Below the pieces are notes generated by a model, which searched no databases, was not told the origin of the DNA, and saw only the letters and a program-made list of their open reading frames with translations. A stretch of 64,000 bases of DNA, taken from contig NZ_JAEHFJ010000001.1 in assembly GCF_016406085.1 (NCBI RefSeq), forward strand, positions 186,001 through 250,000, written 5' to 3'. This DNA comes from Aureibaculum flavum (GTDB lineage Bacteria; Bacteroidota; Bacteroidia; Flavobacteriales; Flavobacteriaceae). Shown piece by piece: positions 23,867 through 32,752 of this stretch (its first letter is position 1; the number at the start of each line of letters is the position of its first letter). The position numbers were made by a program, and so were the translations under genes.

Positions 23867-26788
23867 ATGCCAGTAACCATAAACACTCAAATAGAAAAAT
23901 TATCAGAAAAACTGGACGGAGCGTTGTTTTACGACGACTTACACAAAAGTATTTACGCTACAGACGCGTCTGTCTATAGAAAAATTCCCTTAGCAGTCGC
24001 CTTTCCAAAAAATGATAACGATTTAAAAATTCTAATTGATTTTGCACAACAAAATCAAATAACCCTAATTCCCAGAGCTGCGGGTACTTCATTAGCGGGA
24101 CAATGTGTTGGAGATGGTCTGGTAGTAGATACTTCTAAGCATTTCACTTCCATATTATCTTTTGATGAAAAGGCAAAAACGGTTACCGTACAACCGGGAA
24201 TTGTAAGAGATGAACTCAATAGGTATTTAAAACCTTATGGACTTTTTTTTGGCCCCAACACCTCAACCAGTAATCGCTGTATGATTGGCGGAATGGTTGG
24301 TAATAATTCTTCAGGAACCACCTCCATTCAATTTGGTGTAACACGCGATAAAGTAATTCAGTTAAAAACTTTACTGTCAGACGGTTCAGAAGCCACATTT
24401 GAAGCTCTAAATCAGAATGATTTTAAACAAAAATGTGTTGGAAATAGTTTAGAAAATAAAATCTACAAAACTATTTTTGAGGAATTATCGGATAAAGAAA
24501 AACAGCAAGAAATACGAAATGAATTTCCTAAAACATCCATCCATAGAAGAAATACGGGCTATGCTGTTGATGAATTATTAAATACTTCTACTTTTTCAAC
24601 TTCTGATGAAAATATCAATATTGCAAAATTACTTTGCGGAAGTGAAGGCACATTGGCATTTACAACTGAAATCACCTTACAATTAGACGATTTACCGCCA
24701 TCGCATAGTTTAGTGGTTGCAGCACATTTTACGAGTATACAAGAAAGTTTGGAAGCTACAGTCGTGGCTATGAAGCATAATTTATATACCTGTGAGTTAA
24801 TGGATAAAACCATACTTGATTGTACCAAAAAAAACCGTGAACAACTTAAAAACAGGTATTTTATTGAAGGAGATCCCAAAGCTATTTTATTACTAGAAAT
24901 TAAAGCAGATACCGATCAAGAAACAGAAGCTTTAGCAGATACATTAATTGCTGATTTAAAAGAACATAATTTTGGTTATTCATATCCCAAATTATTTAAT
25001 GCAGATAGTGAAAAAGCCGCTGAACTGCGTAAAGCGGGATTAGGACTTTTAGGAAACATTGTAGGAGATAATAAAGCCGTAGCGTGTATTGAAGATACTG
25101 CGGTAGACCTACAAGATTTGCCCGCGTACATCAAAGAATTTACAGCTATGATGGATAGTTACGGACAAGACGCCGTTTATTACGCACATGCAGGTGCAGG
25201 TGAATTACACCTCCGCCCTATCTTGAATCTAAAAAAAGCAGAAGATGTAGTTCTTTTTAAGACGATAACTACCGAAACTGCCAAGCTCGTTAAAAAATAT
25301 AAAGGTTCATTTAGTGGAGAACATGGAGATGGTATTGTACGAGGTGAATTTATACCGCTTATGATTGGCGATAAAAATTATGACCTACTCAGACGTATTA
25401 AACAAGTTTTTGACCCCAATAACATTTTCAACAAAGGAAAAATAGTAGATGCTTTTCCTATGGATCAATCTTTTCGTTATGAAGTAGACCGGAATGAACC
25501 TGAAATAGAAACCATAATGGACTTTTCAGATTCAGAGGGGATTTTAAAAGCTGCTGAAAAATGTAATGGTTCTGGTGATTGCAGAAAGTCAACCGATGCA
25601 GGTGGCATGATGTGTCCTAGTTATAGAGCCACTTTAAATGAAAAAGACACCACACGAGCTAGAGCGAATGCGTTACGGGAGTTTTTAACTAATGGAGCAG
25701 AAAAAAGGAATAAATTTGATCATGAAGAGCTTAAAAAAGTATTTGATCTATGCTTAAGTTGTAAAGCTTGTGCTAGTGAGTGCCCTAGCAATGTAGATGT
25801 TGCTAGTTTTAAGGCTGAATTCTTACATCAATATCAAAAGGTAAACAAACCTTCTTTCAGAACTAAGATGTTCGCTAATAACGTAAAGTATAATAAGCTG
25901 GGTAGTATTTTTCCTAGTTTGACCAATGTTATCTTAAACACCTCTTTGACTAAAAAAATAATGGGTATTGCTGTGGAACGTAGCATACCAAAATTGGCAC
26001 CTCAGACCTTGAAAAAATGGATAAAGAAGAATCAATCCAAATTACAGCCAACACAACCTATAAAGGGTGAATTAACCTTGTTTTGCGATGAATTTACTAA
26101 CTTTTACGATTTAAATGTTGGTATAGACACCATTAAATTACTAACCAAATTAGGCTATACCATTAATTTTATTGACCACACCGAAAGTGGTAGAAGTCAT
26201 ATTTCTAAAGGATTCTTAGATGAAGCTAAGGTTTTAGCAAATAAAAACATTGCTACTTTTAAAGATACGATTAATAAGAACAATCCCATTATTGGTATGG
26301 AACCCTCGGCTATTTTATCATTCAGAGATGAATATATACGATTGGCAGATGATAAAGAGGCTGCCAAGCATTTGGCATTACATGCGTATACCATTGAAGA
26401 ATTTTTAAATAATGAAATCGTGGCAGGCAACATCAATTCTTCTCAATTTACAGACGAGCATAAAGAGATAAAAATTCACGGTCATTGCCATCAGAAGTCA
26501 TTATCTACAACTTCAGCTACTTTTGCCATGTTAAACCTCCCCGAAAACTATACAGTAACCATAATAAATTCAGGTTGTTGCGGTATGGCAGGTTCTTTTG
26601 GTTATGAAAAAGAGCATTATGAATTGAGTATGCAAGTAGGAGAACAATCGCTATTCTCAAAAATTAGAAAATTTGAACCCAACACTGAAATTTCTGCGGC
26701 TGGTACTAGTTGTCGTCATCAAATTTATGACGGCACGAAAAAGGTAGCATTGCATCCTGCTCAGTTGTTGTTGAAGGCTTTGAAATAA
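23867..26788 (+). CDS. FAD-linked oxidoreductase fused to Fe-S (glycolate/D-lactate dehydrogenase-like) domains
   Basis: A 973-residue fusion. FAD-binding type 4 (about 45-270; RAAGTSLAGQCVGDGLVVD, GGMVGNNSSGTTSI) is followed by an FAD-oxidase C domain with HAGAGELHLRP and GEHGDGIVRGEF. Next is a 4Fe-4S domain with GDCRK/MMCPSYRATLNEKDTTRARA and the cluster motif CLSCKACASECPSNVD. A C-terminal CCG-type domain (GHCHQKSL, SGCCGMAGSFGYE) closes it. This is the YdiJ-like architecture. It oxidises a 2-hydroxy acid such as D-lactate or D-2-hydroxyglutarate and passes electrons on. It is probably cytosolic or peripheral at the inner membrane. No transporter for a substrate adjoins it, so the exact substrate is open. 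Confidence 0.9.
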   Translation: MPVTINTQIEKLSEKLDGALFYDDLHKSIYATDASVYRKIPLAVAFPKNDNDLKILIDFAQQNQITLIPRAAGTSLAGQCVGDGLVVDTSKHFTSILSFDEKAKTVTVQPGIVRDELNRYLKPYGLFFGPNTSTSNRCMIGGMVGNNSSGTTSIQFGVTRDKVIQLKTLLSDGSEATFEALNQNDFKQKCVGNSLENKIYKTIFEELSDKEKQQEIRNEFPKTSIHRRNTGYAVDELLNTSTFSTSDENINIAKLLCGSEGTLAFTTEITLQLDDLPPSHSLVVAAHFTSIQESLEATVVAMKHNLYTCELMDKTILDCTKKNREQLKNRYFIEGDPKAILLLEIKADTDQETEALADTLIADLKEHNFGYSYPKLFNADSEKAAELRKAGLGLLGNIVGDNKAVACIEDTAVDLQDLPAYIKEFTAMMDSYGQDAVYYAHAGAGELHLRPILNLKKAEDVVLFKTITTETAKLVKKYKGSFSGEHGDGIVRGEFIPLMIGDKNYDLLRRIKQVFDPNNIFNKGKIVDAFPMDQSFRYEVDRNEPEIETIMDFSDSEGILKAAEKCNGSGDCRKSTDAGGMMCPSYRATLNEKDTTRARANALREFLTNGAEKRNKFDHEELKKVFDLCLSCKACASECPSNVDVASFKAEFLHQYQKVNKPSFRTKMFANNVKYNKLGSIFPSLTNVILNTSLTKKIMGIAVERSIPKLAPQTLKKWIKKNQSKLQPTQPIKGELTLFCDEFTNFYDLNVGIDTIKLLTKLGYTINFIDHTESGRSHISKGFLDEAKVLANKNIATFKDTINKNNPIIGMEPSAILSFRDEYIRLADDKEAAKHLALHAYTIEEFLNNEIVAGNINSSQFTDEHKEIKIHGHCHQKSLSTTSATFAMLNLPENYTVTIINSGCCGMAGSFGYEKEHYELSMQVGEQSLFSKIRKFEPNTEISAAGTSCRHQIYDGTKKVALHPAQLLLKALK

Positions 26789-26823
26789 AACGAAGTTCTT
26801 TAATACACCGAGTTCGTAGTAAG

Positions 26824-26958
26824 AAAATTTCGGCTGTTCGCGTAAAATTCTATAAGAATTTTGTATCGAGAACATATAATTTTCTCCCAATGCTTTGGGA
26901 TAAAAACCTATTCTCGATACAATATTTCACGAAAAATTACTCGAATCGACGGTTTTTC
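26824..26958. repeat. Inverted repeat flanking the tandem array (TTCTCGATACA family)
   Basis: Arms of about 47 bases (about 26824-26873 and 26911-26958) are imperfect reverse complements. The core TTGTATCGAGAA / TTCTCGATACAA is perfect over 12 bases, and outer parts (TTCGGCTGTTCG versus CGAATCGACGG) are related. The spacer holds the hairpin TCCCAATGCTTTGGGA (26885-26900). The right arm is also the beginning of the first 186-bp tandem unit. The element is related to the one at 23284-23426. Confidence 0.65.
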
Positions 26959-27453
26959 AGAACTTATAATTTATAATTTAGCTTTTATTATTAAGAGAAT
27001 TATGATTATATTCTTAACTTAAAATCACAAGTTAACTTGCGTTACCACCGTTATTAGGACACATCAAAAACTCTATAGAAGTGTAATCCTTGAATATTCT
27101 CGATACAATTTTTATCGAAAGATTACTCGAATCGACGGTTTTTCGAAACTTATAATTTATAATCTAGCTTTTATTATTAAGAGAATTATGATAAAATCCT
27201 TAACTTAAAATCACAAGTTAACTTGCGTTACCACCGTTAATGGGAAACATCAAAAACTCCATAGAAGTGTAATCCTTGAATATTCATGATACAATTTTTC
27301 TCGAATTGACGGTTTTTCGAAACTTATAATTTATAATCTAGCTTTTATTATTAATAAAATTTTAATTAAACCCTTAACTTAAAATCACAAGTTAACTTGC
27401 GGCACCACCGATATTGGGACACGTCAAAAACTCCATAGAAGTGTAATCCTTGT
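26911..27453. repeat. Three tandem 186-bp direct repeats
   Basis: The units start at 26911, 27097 and 27283, exactly 186 bp apart. Units 1 and 2 are about 90 percent identical by eye. Unit 3 is about 171 bp because about 15 bp are missing near its start. Each unit has TTCTCGATACAAT-like DNA, then GACGGTTTTTC, a central AACTTATAATTTATAAT, the stem TTAACTT/AAGTTAA around AAAATCAC, TTGCGTTACCACCG and ATAGAAGTGTAATCCTTG. No frame stays open. With 26789-26910 and 27454-27644 it makes a gene-free region of about 850 bp. A REP-like hairpin GCCCTGTAGGGGC lies at 27482-27494. Confidence 0.85.
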
Positions 27454-27544
27454 AATAAGGTTATAAAGTCCGATAAATGAAGCCCTGTAGGGGCGATATC
27501 TTATACGTTTCATGCATTGAAATAATCACACTCATTCTAAAGTA

Positions 27545-27576
27545 CATTTTACTCATCCTTTTGGTCATTTTACTCA
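27545..27576 (+). promoter_or_regulatory. Direct repeat CATTTTACTCA x2, candidate regulator site
   Basis: CATTTTACTCA occurs at 27545-27555 and again, identical, at 27566-27576. The start-to-start distance is 21 bp, two helical turns. The pair lies about 70 bp before the ATG at 27645. LytTR-type and some other regulators bind direct repeats with this spacing. The regulator is unknown. Confidence 0.4.
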
Positions 27577-27644
27577 ATATGGATTTCTATAATTGATGTT
27601 TGAAGCTAAATTCGTCTTATAAATTAACTATAAAACGAATACTT

Positions 27645-28349
27645 ATGAATCAAAATTTCAACCTTAGCATTAGCAAACCTTGTTCAGAAAATTTCAATCA
27701 ATTTAAAAAAACAGAAGCAGGCGGCTTTTGTGATTCTTGTGAAAAAGAAGTCATTGACTTTAGAAGCATGACACCTAAAGAAATAACAAACTACTTTAAA
27801 AATAACGATGGCAAAACCTGTGGCATCTTTAATACACCTCAACTAAAGACATACACGCCTGAACCAATAAGAAATAGCAGCAAGTTCAATTTTATTAGCG
27901 GTCTGAGTTTTTCTTTATTATCGATGGCATTAATGAATACCGCTCAAGCACAAACAACAAAACAACCTAGCATTGTTATTGAACAGAATACTGATCAGAC
28001 AAACAATGAAACCAAACAAGATAAAGAATACACAATATCTGGTATAATATCTGATGAGTCATCTCCTTTACCAGGAGCAAATGTGGTATTACAAGGAACC
28101 ATGGTGGGTACACAAACTGATTTTGATGGAAAATTTACTTTTCCTCAAAAATTGAAAAAAGGTGATGTTTTAGTAATAAGTTATATTGGTTACAATTCAA
28201 AACATATTACCATAACTAACAACAGTAAAAAGTTAGATTTTAAAATAGATTTAGCTTTAGAAATGGATTCTTGCATGATTTTAGGAGAAGTAGAAGTTCA
28301 AAAAGTTCAAAAATCGAAAAAATCGTTGTGGAGAAAATTAAAGCAATAA
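27645..28349 (+). CDS. Membrane protein: Cys-rich N-terminal domain plus carboxypeptidase-regulatory-like domain
   Basis: From the ATG at 27645 the product is 234 residues (MNQNFNLSISKPCSENF). The frame to 27600 uses a TTG and adds 15 residues; it is less likely. The N-terminal 60 residues hold the pattern PCSENFNQF, GGFCDSCEKEVIDFRSM, KTCGIF, a domain found at the N-terminus of many Bacteroidota membrane proteins with unknown role. Next come a hydrophobic segment (about 80-105, ending NTAQAQ) and an extracytoplasmic CarbopepD_reg_2 domain (YTISGIISDESSPLPGANVV, TDFDGKFTFP, VLVISYIGYNS). The order suggests a cytosolic Cys domain tethered to a periplasmic Ig-like domain. The next gene overlaps its end by 22 nt. 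Confidence 0.78.
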   Translation: MNQNFNLSISKPCSENFNQFKKTEAGGFCDSCEKEVIDFRSMTPKEITNYFKNNDGKTCGIFNTPQLKTYTPEPIRNSSKFNFISGLSFSLLSMALMNTAQAQTTKQPSIVIEQNTDQTNNETKQDKEYTISGIISDESSPLPGANVVLQGTMVGTQTDFDGKFTFPQKLKKGDVLVISYIGYNSKHITITNNSKKLDFKIDLALEMDSCMILGEVEVQKVQKSKKSLWRKLKQ

Positions 28350-29380
28350 TCATTATCCTATTTGGTATTTCTAGCTTTGCTCAAACAGATGATTTTAAGC
28401 AAATAGACTTTACAAAAGCAGATAGTATAGCTAAGTTTTATCATGGAGAAAATTTAGATAACTTACCGCTTTTAGTTCACAAACTGACTGCTACCTTCAC
28501 TACTGATGTTGAAAAATTCAGAGCCATTTACACTTGGGTCAGTACAAATATTGATAATGATTATGGAAGTGCAGTTAAAAATCAGAGAAAACGAAAAAAA
28601 TTAATGAATGATGACTACGCCCTAGGTAATTGGAACAATACGTTTAAAATTCATATGTTTCGTACACTTTTAAAAGATAAAAAAACAATTTGTACTGGTT
28701 ATGCCTATCTCATAAAAGAACTGTCAACTATAGCCAATATTAACTGTAAAATTATTGATGGTTACGGTAGAAATATAGACAATAACATTGGTGAGCTATC
28801 AGTACCTAATCATTCTTGGAATGCCGTCTTTCTAAACAATAAATGGTACCTCAGTGATGCTACTTGGTCAAGTGGTTATACTGAATTACCAACTTATGCG
28901 TTTATTAGCGATTACAATGATGGCTATTTTTTGACAGAGCCTAAACTATTTTCAAAAAGCCACTACCCTCTTAACGAGCAATGGCTCTTAATGCAAAACA
29001 ATCCGAGTGTTTCTGATTTTCTGAATGGCCCATTAGTCTATGGGAATACATTTAAAAATACGATTATACCCATTACTCCTGCTACAATGTATATTGAAAC
29101 TTCAAAAAAAATGATCAATACATTTACATTAGAAATTTCCGAGTCATTTAAAATTGAGGAATTAGAGTTAGAAATAAGCAATGGATCTAACAGAACAAAA
29201 GTTGAACCCACCAACACGGTTATCACCGATAATCTATTAAATGTTGACTATCAATTCAAAAGAACAGGCCATTATGATTTTCACATTAAACTCAAAGATG
29301 AAGTCGTAGTTACTTATTTGATTAAAGTAAAAAGGAAATTATACCATTCTAAACGATCTAGTAATAAAATTAAAATTTAG
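28328..29380 (+). CDS. Secreted transglutaminase-like protein
   Basis: A GTG at 28328 gives a clean signal peptide (VEKIKAIIIILFGISSFAQ, with the first residue translated as Met) and a 350-residue product. The longer frame from a TTG at 28271 adds 19 basic residues and would overlap the previous gene by 79 nt. The transglutaminase-like core has the Cys motif DKKTICTGYAYLIKEL, the His motif PNHSWNAVFLNNKWYLSDATW with the following Asp, and an Ig-like C-terminal part (about 245-340). Such enzymes are cysteine proteases or acyl transferases in the periplasm. The 22-nt overlap with the upstream gene indicates coupling, so both probably work on the same envelope process. Confidence 0.82.
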   Translation: MEKIKAIIIILFGISSFAQTDDFKQIDFTKADSIAKFYHGENLDNLPLLVHKLTATFTTDVEKFRAIYTWVSTNIDNDYGSAVKNQRKRKKLMNDDYALGNWNNTFKIHMFRTLLKDKKTICTGYAYLIKELSTIANINCKIIDGYGRNIDNNIGELSVPNHSWNAVFLNNKWYLSDATWSSGYTELPTYAFISDYNDGYFLTEPKLFSKSHYPLNEQWLLMQNNPSVSDFLNGPLVYGNTFKNTIIPITPATMYIETSKKMINTFTLEISESFKIEELELEISNGSNRTKVEPTNTVITDNLLNVDYQFKRTGHYDFHIKLKDEVVVTYLIKVKRKLYHSKRSSNKIKI

Positions 29381-29591
29381 AGCCTCTTTTAAACGCGTTG
29401 TAAAATTCAATTATGTAAAATGAGCAGTATTTAGAAATACTATAAATATTCTCTAAATTAAATTCACTTTAAGTAATTTATTTTAACTCAAACCTATGCG
29501 ATATTAACAGGGGTATTAAATATTTGTTAAATTATTAGTATATTTAGTATATATTTAACATTTTAGCAACTTAATTCAAATAATAGACAAT

Positions 29592-32500
29592 ATGAAAAAC
29601 AAATTTCATTTAATGTTAGCAGTATTCTTACTGCTAGCAGTGCAATCATTTGCACAGCAAAAGAAAGTAACAGGTACGGTTACGGATGATTCTGGACCAT
29701 TACCAGGAGTTAGTGTCATCATCAAAGGATCCTCTACTGGAACCGAAACAGATTTTGATGGTAACTATACCATCCAGGCGAGTACTGGTGATGTATTGGT
29801 ATTTAGTTTTGTAGGAATGGCAACTACAGAAAAAAAAGTTGGAAGTGCTAGTACTATTAATTTAGTAATGAAATCAGACAACTTGTTAGATGAAGTAATT
29901 GTAACGGCTTATGGTACATCTACCAAAGAAGCATTTACAGGCTCAGCTGACGTTTTAAGTTCTAAAGATTTAGAATTAAGAGCTGTAACCTCTCCAATTG
30001 CTGCAATTGAAGGTAATGCCACAGGTGTTCAGTTCACTTCTGCTTCAGGACAACCAGGTTCCACTCCAGGAATTGTTATTCGTGGTGTAGGTACCTTAAA
30101 TGGTGGTTCTACTGCTCCTCTTTATATCGTGGACGGTATTCAATTTGAAGGTGGTTTAGCTAGTTTAAACCAAAATGATATTGAGTCTCTTACAATTTTA
30201 AAAGATGCTGCATCTACCTCTTTATATGGGTCTAGAGCTGCAAATGGTGTGGTTATTATTAAAACCAAGAGTGGAAGAAAAAATGCGGCAACTACTGTAA
30301 ACTTCTCAACTCAATATGGTATCGTAACCAAAGGAATTGACGAGTATGAAGCTGTAGGTCCAGGTCAGTATTATGAATTGATGTGGGAGTCTTACAAAAA
30401 TGCTCTTGGAGGTCCAGGTAATGAAGCTGAAGCTTCTGAAAAAATATACAACCGTTTAGGATACAATCCTTTTAATGTGGCTAACGATCAAATTGTTGGA
30501 ACAGACGGTAAATTAAACCCAAGTGCACAAGTTATTTATCAAGGTTTAGATTGGTATAACGAATTAGAAAGAACAGGTAGTAGAGTAAATCACTCATTAG
30601 ATATTTCAGGTGGTGGTGAAAATCATCAAGTATTCTTTTCAGCTTCTTATCTTGAAGAAGATGGTTATGTTATTGAAAGTGATTACGACCGTTTAACAAC
30701 AAGACTAAGTGCTGATTTTACACCTACCAAATGGTTAACAGTTGGTGGAAGTATGAACTTAGCAATTACAGATTCTCATGGACCAACAGGTGCGGGTACT
30801 TCAAGTATCGTTAACCCTTTTTCATGGGCAAAAGATTTAGGATCTATCTACCCTGTTTATATTGTTGATTTAAATGGTAACATCGTTTTAGACGAAGCTG
30901 GTAACCCTAGATATGATTTAGGTGAAGGTTATTCTGAGTATAATATTCAGACGAGACCAGATAATCCTGGACGTCACGGTATTGCTGAAGCAATTTACAA
31001 TGAAGAACAAACCAAAATAAATAATATTGGATTTAGATATTTTGCTGAATTTACGTTGGCAAAAGGATTAAAAGCCAGATTAGATTATGGTAGAGATATT
31101 CAAGACTATATCAATAAGAGTTATGAAAATGAAGTTGTTGGTGATGGTGCTCCTACAGGTAGATATGGTGAAAGAAGATTTCGTAGAAATACAGAAAACT
31201 TTACACAATTATTGACATACAATAATTCTTTTAATGATGTACATAACGTGGACATTACTTTAGGTCATGAAAGTTTTAATAGACAATATTCTGAAAATAA
31301 TGGACTTGCAAATACACAAACTGCAACAGGTATTTATGAATTTGATAACTTTTCAGTGGTAAGTAGTTTAGGTGGCTATAGTTCAGATAAAACACTTGAA
31401 GGTTATTTTGCAAGATTAAACTATAACTATGACAATCGTTATTATATTAGTGGATCTGTAAGAAGAGATGGTAGTTCAGTTTTTAGCACTGATTCAAGAT
31501 GGGGTACATTTTACTCAATTGGAGCTTCTTGGAGAATTGATCAAGAAAGTTTCATGGAGGATGTGAGTTTTGTCAATAGATTAAAACTACGTGGATCATA
31601 CGGTGAAGTAGGAAATGACGATTTAGGTAGTTTCTATATTTCACAAGCACTTACCACATTGTATTCCAATGCTGGTGCACCTGCTGTTTACTTCTCTAGT
31701 TTAGGAAACGAAAGTTTACAATGGGAAACAAGTGAAAGTTATGATGTTGCCTTGGAATTTGGATTTTTAGAAAATCGTATTGAAGGATCATTAGAGTATT
31801 ATAAGAAAACTTCTAGTGATTTATTATACAACTTACCAATACCAACTTCAGATTCTGGTTTAAATGAAGCTCCTTTTAACATTGGAGACATGTATAATTC
31901 AGGTGTAGAATTAGGAGTTACTGGACATTTTTTCAAAAACAAAGATTTCAAATGGGACTTAACCGTTATGGCATCTACATTGAAAAATGAAATTACTTTT
32001 TTACCGGACCCATTTGTTACGGGATCAAAAAGATGGGAATCAGGACGTTCACGTTATGATTACTTTATCTATGATTTTGCAGGTGTAGACTCTTCGAATG
32101 GAGATGCCTTGTATAATATGTACGAAGCAAATGATGATGGAGATCAAGTAGCTGTATTGAATGCAGATGGCACTCAAGCTACAACTAATGATTATCAAGA
32201 TGCTGGTAAAGCCTACGTAAATGAATCTTCAATTCCAGATTTAATTGGTTCTGTTTCTAATCGTTTTAGCTATAAAGGATTTTCATTAGACGTATTATTT
32301 GTATATGGTTTAGGAGGTAAAATTCTTGATTATGGTTATGCGGCTATGATGCATGAGGGAGATTATGGTTCTTCTTTACATCCAGATGCCTTAAATGCAT
32401 GGAGACAACCAGGTGACGTTACTGATGTTCCTAGATTAGAAAATGGTGCTAACAATCAATCACAATCATTATCTACTAGATTTTTAACAGATGCTTCTTA

Positions 32501-32720
32501 TTTAGCGTTGAGAAATGTTAATTTATCATATACTTTAAATAACGATTTATCTGATAAATTAGGTGTTAATAATTTACGCCTATTTATTTCTGGAGAAAAT
32601 ATGTTCATTAACACAAAGAGAACAGGATTAAATCCTCAATATAGCTTAGCAGGTACTCCATCTGGTAATGACTATAATCCATCGAGTGTTTTATCTTTTG
32701 GTATAAACGTTTCTTTTTAA
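29592..32720 (+). CDS. SusC/RagA-type TonB-dependent outer-membrane transporter
   Basis: A 1042-residue protein with a signal peptide (hydrophobic HLMLAVFLLLAVQSFAQ). It has a CarbopepD_reg_2 domain (about 24-105: VTGTVTDDSGPLPGVSVIIK), the SusC linker DNLLDEVIVTAYG, a plug (SPIAAIEGNATGVQFTSASG, GGSTAPLYIVDGIQ, ILKDAASTSLYGSRAANGV) and a 22-strand barrel ending in FGINVSF with a terminal Phe. It imports an oligomeric nutrient energised by TonB together with the SusD lipoprotein 32 nt downstream. The substrate cannot be told: no glycosidase, peptidase or regulator typical of a utilisation locus follows. The upstream 210 bp hold an AGTATTT/AAATACT hairpin (29426-29441) and AT-rich DNA. Confidence 0.94.
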   Translation: MKNKFHLMLAVFLLLAVQSFAQQKKVTGTVTDDSGPLPGVSVIIKGSSTGTETDFDGNYTIQASTGDVLVFSFVGMATTEKKVGSASTINLVMKSDNLLDEVIVTAYGTSTKEAFTGSADVLSSKDLELRAVTSPIAAIEGNATGVQFTSASGQPGSTPGIVIRGVGTLNGGSTAPLYIVDGIQFEGGLASLNQNDIESLTILKDAASTSLYGSRAANGVVIIKTKSGRKNAATTVNFSTQYGIVTKGIDEYEAVGPGQYYELMWESYKNALGGPGNEAEASEKIYNRLGYNPFNVANDQIVGTDGKLNPSAQVIYQGLDWYNELERTGSRVNHSLDISGGGENHQVFFSASYLEEDGYVIESDYDRLTTRLSADFTPTKWLTVGGSMNLAITDSHGPTGAGTSSIVNPFSWAKDLGSIYPVYIVDLNGNIVLDEAGNPRYDLGEGYSEYNIQTRPDNPGRHGIAEAIYNEEQTKINNIGFRYFAEFTLAKGLKARLDYGRDIQDYINKSYENEVVGDGAPTGRYGERRFRRNTENFTQLLTYNNSFNDVHNVDITLGHESFNRQYSENNGLANTQTATGIYEFDNFSVVSSLGGYSSDKTLEGYFARLNYNYDNRYYISGSVRRDGSSVFSTDSRWGTFYSIGASWRIDQESFMEDVSFVNRLKLRGSYGEVGNDDLGSFYISQALTTLYSNAGAPAVYFSSLGNESLQWETSESYDVALEFGFLENRIEGSLEYYKKTSSDLLYNLPIPTSDSGLNEAPFNIGDMYNSGVELGVTGHFFKNKDFKWDLTVMASTLKNEITFLPDPFVTGSKRWESGRSRYDYFIYDFAGVDSSNGDALYNMYEANDDGDQVAVLNADGTQATTNDYQDAGKAYVNESSIPDLIGSVSNRFSYKGFSLDVLFVYGLGGKILDYGYAAMMHEGDYGSSLHPDALNAWRQPGDVTDVPRLENGANNQSQSLSTRFLTDASYLALRNVNLSYTLNNDLSDKLGVNNLRLFISGENMFINTKRTGLNPQYSLAGTPSGNDYNPSSVLSFGINVSF

Positions 32721-32752
32721 TAAGATATAATAACAATATAAAAACAACAATT

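Noticed and set aside
26911-27453. CRISPR array
   Set aside because: Repeat units are 186 bp and contiguous, without spacers, and no cas gene is present.
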